A stretch of 64,000 nt of DNA from Treponema sp. GTDB lineage: Bacteria; Spirochaetota; Spirochaetia; Treponematales; Treponemataceae. A program made the translations under genes and the position numbers. Below the pieces are notes generated by a model. The model saw only the letters and a list, made by a program, of their open reading frames with translations. It did no database searches and was not told the DNA's origin. The stretch lies in assembly GCA_017645785.1 (NCBI GenBank), contig JAGCNW010000045.1, positions 1-64,000 of the forward strand, given 5' to 3'. Every line of letters begins with the position of its first letter. The first letter of the stretch is position 1. Below, piece after piece: positions 1 through 7,645 of the stretch.

Positions 1-49
1 AGACGCGCCGCCAGCGTTCGTTCTGAGCCAGGATCAAACTCTCCGTGAT
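1..49 (-). rRNA. rrs: 16S ribosomal RNA, 5' end only (partial)
   Basis: Read on the minus strand, the first bases give the universal 16S 5' region (GAGTTTGATCCTGGCTCAG followed by AACGAACGCTGGCGG), which continues out of the window at position 1. The mature 5' end is placed near 49 by analogy with E. coli, where about 8 nt precede GAGTTTGATC. Only the extreme 5' end is present, so it cannot identify the species. Confidence 0.97.
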
Positions 50-236
50 TGTATCCAAGGCCCGAAGGCCTAAGAATCTTCACATAATGATTGAACCCTA
101 GCAAAATTATCGATTTTTCGAAAATTGATAGGATAAAATGATGTCGGACAATTCCGACGATCCGCTTTCCTTACCGTTTTCTTCCCTTCCCTGCTGTTTC
201 CAAAGAACGCCGCTCCGGTTTAGAGCGGTAAAAGAG

Positions 237-265
237 AATGTAGCGCTTTCCATAAAAAGTGTCAA
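237..265 (-). promoter_or_regulatory. Promoter of the rRNA operon
   Basis: On the minus strand there is a perfect -35 box TTGACA (265-260), a 17-bp spacer and a -10 box TACATT (242-237). Transcription would begin near 230, giving a leader of about 180 nt before the mature 16S end. It faces the 16S gene and nothing else lies between them. Confidence 0.75.
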
Positions 266-327
266 GAGAATTTTGTCTTTTTTTTGAATTTTTTTTTGGA
301 GGAAATTTTCCCGTAAAAAGCGGAAAT

Positions 328-404
328 GCGGGAGGGATTGGCAGTTCGCGTGAGCGAACCTGTAGATAATTCCCTCTATTCGCCTGACCAGCGGGAGGGA
401 TTGG
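328..404. repeat. GC-rich intergenic repeats between the rRNA operon and the first gene
   Basis: The 300-bp gap before the first gene is GC-rich and holds no credible gene. A 14-bp direct repeat GCGGGAGGGATTGG occurs at 328-341 and 391-404. Between them is a hairpin GTTCGC-GTGA-GCGAAC (344-359) followed by TGTAGATAATTCC. This resembles the hairpin units found later at 1925, 1993 and 15462, so it is probably a diverged member of that family. The rest of the gap (405-583) is further GC-rich sequence with short symmetric patches. Confidence 0.5.
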
Positions 405-583
405 AGCGCCTTTAGTCCCGAGCGGAGCGAGGGATGAGCCGCGGCTAGACGGCGAAGCGCGCAAAGCCCGGCCGCCGCGAAGCAGCGGACCGCAAGCCCA
501 AAAAAGAAGAAAGTCGGCCCAGCCCCTCTTGGAAAAAAAGTTTCAAAACGATAGAATAGGCGGACTAATTAAGGAGCGCAATT

Positions 584-1102
584 ATGAAAAGATTTTTGAC
601 ATTTGCGGCGGCTCTTTTGGCGGCGGCCTATGTTTTTGCCGCGGATCCGGCCGAAGGCTATTGGGTGAGCTATGACGACAAAACGAACGAAATAACGGCC
701 GCTTGGAATTTTTACGTGAACTCCAAGGGCGAGATGGAAGCGAGAATCGTTTACTCGCCGCAATGTGACGACACCGCGGTGGCCGAGAGATGCTCGAATT
801 TGAAGGGCGTGAAAAATTTTCCAGTTGCGGGCGACTTGTCAAAGATGAAAGTTTTGCATGAGACTCCTTGGATTTTTGGATTGAAAAAAACTTCGCATGG
901 CGTTTGGGACGGAGGCAACATCATCGATTGTGGAGAAGGAAAAATCTACAATTGCAAGGTGACCTTCACCCCTGCGGACGGAAAAAAATTCAAAAAGGAC
1001 ACGCTTGTGATGCGCGGTTCGATCGGTCCGCTTGGCCGAAACCAGTTTTGGCTTAGACCGGATTCGCAAGTGATGGAGAGCATAAACAAAAACAAGCGCT
1101 GA
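584..1102 (+). CDS. Secreted DUF2147 family protein
   Basis: The 172-residue protein starts with a clear signal peptide (about residues 1-19, Lys-Arg then an Ala/Leu-rich core, cleavage near VFA-AD), so it should be periplasmic or exported. The mature part begins with the GYWVSYDDKTNE type of opening seen in DUF2147 proteins, which form a small beta-barrel of unknown function. The start is fixed by the SD TAAGGAGCG about 9 nt before ATG. Two cysteine pairs could form disulfides. The next gene, a membrane LytTR regulator, follows after 22 nt, so the two may be co-transcribed. The biochemical role is unknown. Confidence 0.8.
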   Translation: MKRFLTFAAALLAAAYVFAADPAEGYWVSYDDKTNEITAAWNFYVNSKGEMEARIVYSPQCDDTAVAERCSNLKGVKNFPVAGDLSKMKVLHETPWIFGLKKTSHGVWDGGNIIDCGEGKIYNCKVTFTPADGKKFKKDTLVMRGSIGPLGRNQFWLRPDSQVMESINKNKR

Positions 1103-1124
1103 TTTTCGCTCGGCGCGGAGAAGA

Positions 1125-1916
1125 ATGAAACGCAACTTAAACATTTCGGCATTTTTTAGGGATCTCTTTTTTGTGCAAACGGAATGCGTCCTTTCGTTCG
1201 CGATTGTCGGAACGATTTTCGCGCGGGAAGCGGCGATTTCTTACGCCTATTTTTTCATTCCGCTCGTTATGGGCGCGCTTTGCATGGTTCCTTGTTTGCC
1301 GGTTTATTTGATAGAAAACATGTCGATTCCGCAAGTGATTGTCCAGCGCTCCGTGGAGCTCGTTGTCTTGGAAGCGGCTTGCGTTTGGACGGCGAACTTT
1401 TTGGCGGGGGACTTTTTGGGAATGCCCGGCCTTGTCGCCGTAGCCGCGCTGACGGCGCTTCTTGACGTTCTTTCGTACTCAGTCGCCTACTGGCTGGAAA
1501 AGGCGGAATCAGAGCGCTTGAACAAAAAATTGAGGGAAGCGGCGGACAAGTCGGACACGCAAAAAGCAGGCGGAGAAAATGGCGCGAAGGATTCCACCAT
1601 CGAGGCCTTTGGCGACCAAAACCGCCGCGCGCAAATTCCAATCGCGGAAATTCTTTACTTTGAGGCGGACGCGGAGCAAGTCTTTGCCTACACCGAAAAG
1701 GAAATTTTTCAAGTTCGCCAGCGCTTGTACCAAGTGGAGACTCTTGGCGGCGCGGCGGGAATCATTCGCGTGTCAAAGTCGCATCTTGTGAACGTGAGAA
1801 AAATTCAATCCGTGCGAACGGCCCTGAACAGCCGCCTTTACGCAAAAATGGCGAACGGCGAGGAAGTTCTTGTAAGCCGCAAATACGCGCCTAATCTAAA
1901 GGAGCGCATTTCGTAA
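1125..1916 (+). CDS. Membrane-anchored LytTR-domain transcriptional regulator (DUF3021-like N-terminus)
   Basis: This 263-residue protein has about four hydrophobic segments (near residues 17-35, 41-62, 74-93 and 102-122) that resemble DUF3021 membrane proteins. A charged linker rich in Lys, Glu and Gly (about 125-165) follows, then a C-terminal LytTR DNA-binding domain (about 170-263) with the typical ILYFEAD opening and the VSKSHLVNV segment. In many bacteria DUF3021 and LytTR proteins are separate adjacent genes; here they look fused. The likely role is a one-component membrane regulator that binds DNA while anchored. It lies 22 nt after the DUF2147 gene, with a GGAG SD. Its target genes cannot be told from the sequence. 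Confidence 0.82.
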   Translation: MKRNLNISAFFRDLFFVQTECVLSFAIVGTIFAREAAISYAYFFIPLVMGALCMVPCLPVYLIENMSIPQVIVQRSVELVVLEAACVWTANFLAGDFLGMPGLVAVAALTALLDVLSYSVAYWLEKAESERLNKKLREAADKSDTQKAGGENGAKDSTIEAFGDQNRRAQIPIAEILYFEADAEQVFAYTEKEIFQVRQRLYQVETLGGAAGIIRVSKSHLVNVRKIQSVRTALNSRLYAKMANGEEVLVSRKYAPNLKERIS

Positions 1917-1924
1917 ACCGAAGC

Positions 1925-2097
1925 GCATTGGCCGCGCGCGGGAGCGCGCAAGTGGATAACTTCTTTGACAAAGCACAATCAGGATATTATGTGCATTGGC
2001 CGCGCGCGGGAGCGCGCAAGTAAATAGCTTCTTATACAAAGCGCCATCAGAATATGACGCGCATTTCATCGCCCAAAACTTGCATCTTGTATAAAAG
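1925..2097 (+). repeat. Tandem hairpin repeat (two 68-bp units) followed by a conserved GCATTTCAT...TGCATCTTGT box
   Basis: Two units with a 68-bp period start at 1925 and 1993. Each opens GCATTGGCC, has a GCGCGC-GGGA-GCGCGC hairpin with a GNRA-type loop, then CAAGT(G/A)(G/A)ATA(A/G)CTTCTT and ACAAAGC. The second unit runs into a second module (about 2060-2097), GCGCATTTCATCGCCC followed by TTGCATCTTGTATAAAAG. The same two modules recur together at 15452-15558. The second module occurs alone upstream of other accessory genes. Short open frames across these repeats on the minus strand are not convincing genes. Confidence 0.75.
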
Positions 2098-2115
2098 CTG
2101 TTTTCATTATAAGCC

Positions 2116-2131
2116 GCATTGTATACAATGC
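2116..2131. promoter_or_regulatory. Perfect 16-bp palindrome upstream of the MATE gene (operator candidate)
   Basis: GCATTGTATACAATGC is a perfect palindrome lying just downstream of a possible -10 box TATAAG (2108-2113) and 30 nt before the MATE start codon. Its core TTGTATACAA nearly matches TTGTATGCAA, the core of the inverted repeat upstream of the MarR-linked operon at 18905-18936. It is therefore a candidate MarR-type repressor site controlling drug efflux. Confidence 0.55.
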
Positions 2132-2160
2132 TTTTTGTCACCCCTTGGAGGAGAAAAAAA

Positions 2161-3516
2161 ATGAAGGAAAAGATTCAAAATTACAGAACTTACTTTGCCC
2201 GTTTGCTCGCCCTTGCGGTTCCGCTGATTTTGAGCAACATCATAAACCAAGTTCAAATGCTGATCGACCGCATTTTCTTGGGACAGGCCAACACTTTGTA
2301 CATGGCGGTTTTGGGAAACACGATGTCGCCGCTTTGGACGACAATGTCGGTTTGTTTTTCAATCGCGACAGGCGCCTCGATTTTGATAAGCCAAAGCGTA
2401 GGAGCCAAGAACGACGCCAAGAAGGAGGAGTATTCAGGCGCGCTTTTAAAGTACTGCCACATTCTTCCGTTCGCGCTCTTTTTGCTTTGGTTCTTTGGCT
2501 CAAAGCCGATCTTTAGGCTGATGGGCGTGTCCGAAAACTTGATCGGAATGTGCGCCGACTACACGCGCTATTCTTCGCCGGTGTTTTTGGTGCTGGGAAT
2601 GGGCTGCTCGTGGACCGTGATTTTCCAAACGTCCAACCACACAAAGCACTTGGCGATTTGGAGCGTGCTGCGCTCTTGCATGAACATCTTTTTGGACTGG
2701 GTCTTGATTTTTGGAAACCTAGGATTTCCGTCGATGGGAATCAAGGGCGCCGCGCTTGGAACGACCATCGCCGAATACTTGGGCGGCATGTACCTTATGT
2801 TCGCCTACTTTAGAAGCGGAAAACTGAACACTCGCCCCAGCATGAGCGCGGTAAAAAGCGCAAAGCTTAAAAGCTACTTGCACTCCGCGCGGCTCGGCAT
2901 CAACACCGCCTTGGAGGACTTTTGCTGGAACTTTGGAAACCTCGCCATCATCCGCATCCTAAACTCAATCAACGAGCTTGCGGCCGGCATTTATTCAATC
3001 ATCTTTGGCGTGGAAGTTTTGGCCGTCGTAATCATCGGCGCCTTGGGAAGCGGAACGCTGACGCTGGCTTCGGAGGCGGTTGGCCAGAGCGACAGAAAGC
3101 AGTTTAAGGGAGTCTGCGCGGCGGCCTACGCGCTTAGCCTTGCGGTGATGCTCGCGATGATTTTGGCGTCGCTTTTGTGCCCAAGGTGGATTATCTCGGT
3201 CTTTACAAAGGACAGGGGAATCATCGCGACAAGCGGCATTTACTTGCTTTTGATTTCGGTGAACCTGATTTCAAAGTCGGCGAACATAGTCATCGGAAGC
3301 GCGATTCGCGGAAGCGGCGACACAAGGTGGATGTTCTTCACCCAGATTTTTGGAACGGTCTTTGTAATCGCCTGCGCCTGCTTTTTTGTCTACACGCTAA
3401 AGCTTGGAATCGTCGGAGTTTTCCTTGCGGTACTCGCAGACGAAGCCGTAAGAGGCGCGATCAACTTTGCGAAGTTCGTACGCATTTACAAGAAGTCGCC
3501 GGTCTTTGGCGACTAG
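2161..3516 (+). CDS. MATE family multidrug efflux transporter
   Basis: The 451-residue integral membrane protein has about 12 hydrophobic segments arranged as two homologous halves, the usual size and layout of MATE antiporters. These export drugs or metabolites using Na+ or H+ gradients. The N-terminal stretch FARLLALAVPLILSNIINQV and the later GSAIRGSGDTRW are typical of the family. The start chosen is the ATG at 2161, preceded by CTTGGAGGAG; an in-frame ATG at 2119 lies upstream of the SD and inside the palindrome, so it is unlikely. The palindrome at 2116-2131 suggests repressor control. The DUF3795-GNAT gene follows after 10 nt. The substrate is unknown. Confidence 0.9.
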   Translation: MKEKIQNYRTYFARLLALAVPLILSNIINQVQMLIDRIFLGQANTLYMAVLGNTMSPLWTTMSVCFSIATGASILISQSVGAKNDAKKEEYSGALLKYCHILPFALFLLWFFGSKPIFRLMGVSENLIGMCADYTRYSSPVFLVLGMGCSWTVIFQTSNHTKHLAIWSVLRSCMNIFLDWVLIFGNLGFPSMGIKGAALGTTIAEYLGGMYLMFAYFRSGKLNTRPSMSAVKSAKLKSYLHSARLGINTALEDFCWNFGNLAIIRILNSINELAAGIYSIIFGVEVLAVVIIGALGSGTLTLASEAVGQSDRKQFKGVCAAAYALSLAVMLAMILASLLCPRWIISVFTKDRGIIATSGIYLLLISVNLISKSANIVIGSAIRGSGDTRWMFFTQIFGTVFVIACACFFVYTLKLGIVGVFLAVLADEAVRGAINFAKFVRIYKKSPVFGD

Positions 3517-3526
3517 GAGGAAAAAA

Positions 3527-4414
3527 TTGAAAGACCTTATCGCTTGCTGCGGCCTGGACTGCGAGACTTGCGAGGCGCGGATCGCGACAATAAACAACGA
3601 CGACGCGCTTCGCGAAAGCGTCGCAAAAAAATGGTCGGACTTTAACAAGGTTAAAATCACGCCGCAAATGATAAATTGCGAAGGCTGCCGGACAAACGGA
3701 ATAAAGACCGACTACTGCCAGTATCTTTGCTCGATTAGAAAATGCGTCATGGCGAAGAAGTTTGACACTTGCGCGGACTGCGACAAGCTCAACACTTGCG
3801 GAACGCTCAAAATGATAACGATGCGCAACCAGGACGCGCTTGACAATTTGCGGGGAACGGCAAAAGCGGAATTTAAAATAAGGCTTGCGACAGAAGGCGA
3901 CGCGCAAGCGGTTCACGACATTTACGGCTCCTACGTTCCGCTTGACTACGTAACCTTTACCGTCGAAAACCCCAGCGTGGAGTCTTACCGCAAAAAAATC
4001 GCGGACACTCTAAAAAAATACCCCTTCCTTGTCGCGGAAGGAGCGGACAAAAAAATTCTTGGCTACGCTTGCGGCTCGCCGCTAAGGCCGCACGACGCCT
4101 ACCAGTGGAACGTTGAGTGGACGATAATGCTGGCTTCCGACGCGCCAAGACGCAAAGGAATCGCGACGGCGCTTTACAAAGAATTCGCCCGGCTGCTTGC
4201 CTTGCAAGGCTACCGCTACATTTACGGCGTTTTGGTCGACACAAACCAAGCGAGCGTCGCCCTGCACAAAAAGCTTGGCTTTAAGGAAGCCGGGCATTTT
4301 GAGAGCGCCGGCTTTAAAATGGGCAAATGGCGCGGAATCCTTTGGTACGTAAAAGAAATCGGAAGTTCAAACGAGCCGCCAAAAAAGCCGCTCGCGCTCA
4401 GCGAAGCAATGTAA
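3527..4414 (+). CDS. DUF3795 cysteine-rich domain fused to a GNAT N-acetyltransferase
   Basis: A TTG start at 3527 is chosen because it follows the strong SD TAGGAGGAAAAA; this gives 295 residues. Residues about 1-110 are DUF3795, with CCGLDCETCEAR, CEGCR and later Cys pairs (CADCDKLNTC) that probably bind a metal. Residues about 118-280 are a GNAT domain of the phosphinothricin-acetyltransferase type, with the acetyl-CoA loop RRKGIATALY and the NQASVALHKKLGF segment. The protein probably acetylates a small amine; the cysteine-rich part may sense or bind metal. It sits 10 nt after the MATE gene and 21 nt before another GNAT gene, so the three may form an operon. A second DUF3795 fusion lies at 13106-14161. 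Confidence 0.85.
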   Translation: MKDLIACCGLDCETCEARIATINNDDALRESVAKKWSDFNKVKITPQMINCEGCRTNGIKTDYCQYLCSIRKCVMAKKFDTCADCDKLNTCGTLKMITMRNQDALDNLRGTAKAEFKIRLATEGDAQAVHDIYGSYVPLDYVTFTVENPSVESYRKKIADTLKKYPFLVAEGADKKILGYACGSPLRPHDAYQWNVEWTIMLASDAPRRKGIATALYKEFARLLALQGYRYIYGVLVDTNQASVALHKKLGFKEAGHFESAGFKMGKWRGILWYVKEIGSSNEPPKKPLALSEAM

Positions 4415-4435
4415 AAAAAAAATTGGAGGAAAAAT

Positions 4436-4945
4436 ATGCTTTTTGAAACGGAACGGCTTTTTTTTCGCGAGATGACGCTCGAAGACACGGACACGCTCGC
4501 GCTTGTCATGAGCGACCCAGAATCGATGAAATTTTATCCGCATCCTTTTTCGCGGGAAGAAGTTGAAAACTGGATAAAGTGGAACATTGACAATTACCAA
4601 AAATACGGCTTTGGCCTTTGGGCCGTCTGCCTTAAAGAAAGCGGAGAAATGATTGGCGACTGCGGAATCACGATGCAGCAGGTTGAAAACGATTTGTTCC
4701 CGGAAATCGGCTACCACTTGCGCAAAGAGTTCCGAGGAAAAGGATACGCGACCGAAGCCGCGAAGGCTTGCGCGCAGTTCGCCAAAGAGCGCGGCATGGA
4801 AAAAATCATTTCATACATGAAGTCCGACAACCTTCCCAGCCGCCATGTGGCCGAGCGCAACGGCATGAAATTTGTAAAAGCCTTCTCCAAGACTGTGATG
4901 GGAAAAGTCGTTGAGGACGAAGTTCTTTATATGAAGGATTTGTAA
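4436..4945 (+). CDS. GNAT family N-acetyltransferase (RimJ/RimL-like)
   Basis: The 169-residue single-domain acetyltransferase opens with FETERLFFREMTLEDTDTL and has the acetyl-CoA pyrophosphate loop FRGKGYATEAAKA and the C-terminal NLPSRHVAERNGMKF. These are features of the RimJ/RimL branch, which acetylates protein N-termini or small amines. The start follows TTGGAGG. It lies in a rightward cluster with a GNAT fusion upstream (21 nt) and an NQO-family gene downstream (22 nt). The substrate cannot be assigned. Confidence 0.87.
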   Translation: MLFETERLFFREMTLEDTDTLALVMSDPESMKFYPHPFSREEVENWIKWNIDNYQKYGFGLWAVCLKESGEMIGDCGITMQQVENDLFPEIGYHLRKEFRGKGYATEAAKACAQFAKERGMEKIISYMKSDNLPSRHVAERNGMKFVKAFSKTVMGKVVEDEVLYMKDL

Positions 4946-4967
4946 ATTGAACATTGGAAAGAAAAAA

Positions 4968-5558
4968 ATGAAAGCGTTTATTGTTTACTGCCATCCATCG
5001 GAAGATTCTTTTACGCGTCATGTAAGGGATTCTTTCATAAAGGGAATCGAAGACTCAGGAAATGAATATGTTCTTTCCGATTTGTACAAGATGAACTTTA
5101 AGACAGACATGAGCGAACAAGAATATCTTCGCGACGCCAATTACAGGAAAACGCCAAGCGTGTCGGAAGACGTGTTGGCCGAGCAAGCGAAAATAAATTC
5201 ATCTGACGCGATCGTCTTTATCTATCCGGTTTTTTGGACGGAAGCTCCGGCGAAACTTGTTGGATGGTTTGACAGAGTTTGGTCTCACGGATTTGCTTAC
5301 GGCGAAAACAGAACTATGAAAGTTCTGGACAAAGCCCTCTTCCTTGTGACGGCGGGCAACACGATGGAACGGCTTGAAAAATTCGGACTTCTGGACAGCA
5401 TGAAAAAAGTCATGATAGGCGACAGAATTTTTGACCGCGCAAAAAAATCCGACTTTGTCATCTTTCCAGGAATGTCAAGGAAGCTTGCCTCGCGTGAAGA
5501 AGACTGGGATAAAAATCTTAAAACGGCTTATGAGAAAGGTAGAAAACTTTTTAACTGA
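4968..5558 (+). CDS. NAD(P)H dehydrogenase (quinone)/flavodoxin-fold oxidoreductase
   Basis: The 196-residue protein opens MKAFIVYCHPSEDSFT, the flavodoxin-like opening of NQO/MdaB/KefF-type FMN or FAD quinone reductases. It contains the family stretch YPVFWTEAPAKLVGWFDRV followed by SHGFAYG. The expected activity is two-electron reduction of quinones or electrophiles. The ATG at 4968 is preferred over an upstream in-frame TTG at 4947 because GGAAAG precedes it and the protein then starts at the conserved MKAFIVY. A nearly identical but broken copy lies at 6746-7067, so this region was duplicated. Confidence 0.88.
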   Translation: MKAFIVYCHPSEDSFTRHVRDSFIKGIEDSGNEYVLSDLYKMNFKTDMSEQEYLRDANYRKTPSVSEDVLAEQAKINSSDAIVFIYPVFWTEAPAKLVGWFDRVWSHGFAYGENRTMKVLDKALFLVTAGNTMERLEKFGLLDSMKKVMIGDRIFDRAKKSDFVIFPGMSRKLASREEDWDKNLKTAYEKGRKLFN

Positions 5559-5567
5559 GGAATCAAA

Positions 5568-6107
5568 ATGAAAAGATACATTGCACTGCTTCGTGGAATT
5601 AACATCAGTGGTAAAAATAAAATCTCAATGGCAGAGCTGAAATCTGCATTTGCCGAAGCGGGATTTTCTGATGTCTGTACGCACCTCAACAGCGGTAACG
5701 TTATTTTTTCAGATGATGAAAATGACACACTCGTTCTATCTGATAAGACAAAAACTTTAATAAAGCAAAAATTCAATTTGGACATTCCTGTTTTCATCAT
5801 TTCACAGAAGGAACTTTCTGAACTTCTTGCAAAAGCACCACAATGGTGGGGAACTGAAGACAAAGAAATATACGATAATCTCATTTTTGCAATTCCACCG
5901 AATAACATCAAAACCATTGCAGAAAAAATCGGAGAGCCTACGAAGGAGCTTGAACAGGTTGAGATCTGTGATAATGCAGCTTTCTGGTCCTTTGACAGAA
6001 TGAAGTATAATAAGGCTGCCTGGTGGAAAAAGACCGCAAGTACAGGAATTGCAGAAATGATAACAATTAGGACTGCAAACACTCTACGAAAGATTATATC
6101 TATTTAA
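5568..6107 (+). CDS. DUF1697 family protein
   Basis: The 179-residue protein opens KRYIALLRGINISGKNKISM and contains HLNSGNVIFS, the hallmark of DUF1697, a widespread bacterial family of unknown function. The start codon follows a TGAGGAATC SD 9 nt after the upstream gene. Its DNA is visibly more AT-rich than neighbouring genes such as the MATE and GNAT genes, which hints at a separate origin. It sits between the NQO gene and the HD gene in one rightward cluster. Confidence 0.85.
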   Translation: MKRYIALLRGINISGKNKISMAELKSAFAEAGFSDVCTHLNSGNVIFSDDENDTLVLSDKTKTLIKQKFNLDIPVFIISQKELSELLAKAPQWWGTEDKEIYDNLIFAIPPNNIKTIAEKIGEPTKELEQVEICDNAAFWSFDRMKYNKAAWWKKTASTGIAEMITIRTANTLRKIISI

Positions 6108-6124
6108 ATGGGGAGTCAAAGAAA

Positions 6125-6700
6125 ATGAATGAAAAATTAATCGAAGAGGCAAAACTGTACATACAAGAAATATTCAAAAATAATTCTGACGGTCACGACG
6201 CAAACCATTCGCTGAGAGTTTACAAGAATGCTCTTCAAATTGCTAAAGCGTATCCAGAATGTAATATGATGGTTGTCGCTTTATCTTCTTTGCTGCATGA
6301 TGTTGATGACCACAAACTGTTTGACACAACGGATAACATGAACGCAAGAAAATTTCTTAAAAGGCACGGCATCGGGAATGATGACATAGAATTAATCTGC
6401 AAGATTATCAACGGTGTGTCTTTCAGCAAAAACAAGGGAAAACAACCCGAAACGTTAGAAGGAAAAATCGTTCAGGATGCAGACCGAATAGATGCAATCG
6501 GTGCTGTTGGAATTGCAAGGACTTTTGCTTACGGCGGAAAGGCTGGAAGACCTTTGGAGTCTTCTGTACAGCATTTTCATGACAAACTTTTGCTTCTAAA
6601 AGATAAAATGAACACGCAAGAAGCCAAAAAAATTGCCGAAAGCCGTCATTTATACATGGAAGAATTCCTAAGAGAATTCCAAAAAGAATCAAAAATATGA
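6125..6700 (+). CDS. HD-domain phosphohydrolase
   Basis: The 191-residue protein has the HD pattern: DANHSLRVY (first His near residue 28), LLHDVDDHK (His58-Asp59) and DADRIDAIGAVGIART later. This matches small metal-dependent HD hydrolases of the YpgQ/YedJ type, which act on nucleotides or related phosphoesters. Length is normal for the group. The SD GGGGAG precedes the ATG. Like DUF1697 next to it, the gene is AT-rich. A deleted remnant of a second copy is present at 7524-7588. The substrate is unknown. Confidence 0.85.
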   Translation: MNEKLIEEAKLYIQEIFKNNSDGHDANHSLRVYKNALQIAKAYPECNMMVVALSSLLHDVDDHKLFDTTDNMNARKFLKRHGIGNDDIELICKIINGVSFSKNKGKQPETLEGKIVQDADRIDAIGAVGIARTFAYGGKAGRPLESSVQHFHDKLLLLKDKMNTQEAKKIAESRHLYMEEFLREFQKESKI

Positions 6701-6745
6701 GTCCAACATAAGGAAATGGCATTCGCCGCAAGATAGGAGAATAAA

Positions 6746-7067
6746 ATGAAAGCATTTATAGTTTACTGTCATCCATCGGATGATTCATTCACGCGCCATG
6801 TAAGGGATTCAGTCATAAAGGGAATTGAAGATTCTGGACAAAGCTATCTTCCTTGTGACGGCAGGAAACACGATGGAACGGCTTGAAAAATTCGGACTTC
6901 TGGACAGCATGAAAAAAGTCATGATAGGCGACAGAATTTTTGACCGCGCAAAAAAATCAGACTTTGTCATCTTTCCAGGAATGTCAAGGAAGCTTGCCTC
7001 GCGTGAAGAAGGCTGGGGCAAGAACCTAAAAACGGCTTATGAAAAAGGCAGAAAACTTTTTAATTAA
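6746..7067 (+). pseudogene. Broken second copy of the NQO-family oxidoreductase
   Basis: This copy starts with its own SD (AGGAGA) and ATG and encodes MKAFIVYCHPSDDSFTRHV, as in the gene at 4968. At GAAGATTCTGGA it jumps directly to the sequence corresponding to about 5330 of the intact gene. Comparing the TC(A/T)GGA boxes (5055-5060 and 5324-5329) gives a 269-bp deletion. That is not a multiple of three, so the frame shifts and translation stops after 46 codons. The 3' part (6837-7067) still reads as the intact C-terminus in another frame and is very close to the parent. A TTG at 6825 could in principle start an 80-residue product, but this is unlikely to work without the FMN-binding N-terminus. 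Confidence 0.88.
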
Positions 7068-7081
7068 GGAGAGCAAAGCAA

Positions 7082-7513
7082 ATGATGATAAAAAAATGTT
7101 CGCTTTCGGACGTTGAAGAATTGGCTCAGTTAAACAAGCTGCTCATCGAAGATGAAAAAAGCGACAATACGATGGATATTGAAGAATTGAAAGCTCGGAT
7201 GCATGGTTTTCTTGAAAATGATTACGCTGCCTATTTCTTTATGGAAGAAAACAAAATAATAGGCTATGCGCTTGTGCGACACACTTCAAATCCAATGTAT
7301 CTTAGGCAGTTTTACATCAACAGAAATTTCAGAAGGCAGGGCAAAGGTCGCGCAGCCCTAAAAGTTTTGCTAAAAGAGCTAAAAACAGATACGATTGACA
7401 TCGAAGTTCTGTCATGGAACGAGGCTGCAATTAAATTTTGGGAAAGCTGCGGTTTTATCGAGCGAAGCTGCTATATGAGACTGGAAAATTCAGGATCTAC
7501 TTTACTCCTATGA
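7082..7513 (+). CDS. GNAT family N-acetyltransferase
   Basis: The 143-residue acetyltransferase has the acetyl-CoA loop FRRQGKGRAAL (about residues 83-93) and the WNEAAIKFWESCGF segment typical of GNAT proteins. The SD AAGGAG lies about 10 nt upstream. It stands between the broken NQO copy and the HD remnant, the place that DUF1697 occupies in the intact NQO-DUF1697-HD set. The C-terminus (after residue about 135, SGSTLLL) may have been altered by the rearrangement just downstream. The substrate is unknown. Confidence 0.83.
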   Translation: MMIKKCSLSDVEELAQLNKLLIEDEKSDNTMDIEELKARMHGFLENDYAAYFFMEENKIIGYALVRHTSNPMYLRQFYINRNFRRQGKGRAALKVLLKELKTDTIDIEVLSWNEAAIKFWESCGFIERSCYMRLENSGSTLLL

Positions 7514-7523
7514 AATACACAGT

Positions 7524-7588
7524 GGAATTGCAAGGACTTTTGCTTATGGAAAAATTCCTAAGTAAATTCCAAAAAGAACCAAAAATAT
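7524..7588 (+). pseudogene. Remnant of a second HD-domain gene with internal deletion
   Basis: Bases 7524-7546 match 6509-6531 of the HD gene (ending CAAGGACTTTTGCTTA), and 7547-7588 match about 6657-6698 (the last codons, EEFLREFQKESKI-like). About 125 bp between these points are missing, so this is a relic of a second HD gene with both its 5' part and middle lost. It is too short to code for a functional protein. Confidence 0.8.
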
Positions 7589-7645
7589 ACTGCCTTGAAA
7601 AGCGACTTTATAAACAACATTCTGCTTAAGGCTCAGGAGGAAAAT

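Noticed and set aside
171..464. Leftward open frame of 97 codons before the first gene
   Set aside because: It crosses the rRNA promoter and the GC-rich repeats, has no SD and no recognisable family.
1896..2141. Leftward open frame across the tandem hairpin repeat, similar to one at 15301-15624
   Set aside because: The peptides resemble each other only because the DNA is a repeat; differences are not biased to silent sites and there is no SD.
6825..7067. Possible 80-residue protein from a TTG inside the broken NQO copy
   Set aside because: It lacks the FMN-binding N-terminal half and has no SD; better explained as a pseudogene.
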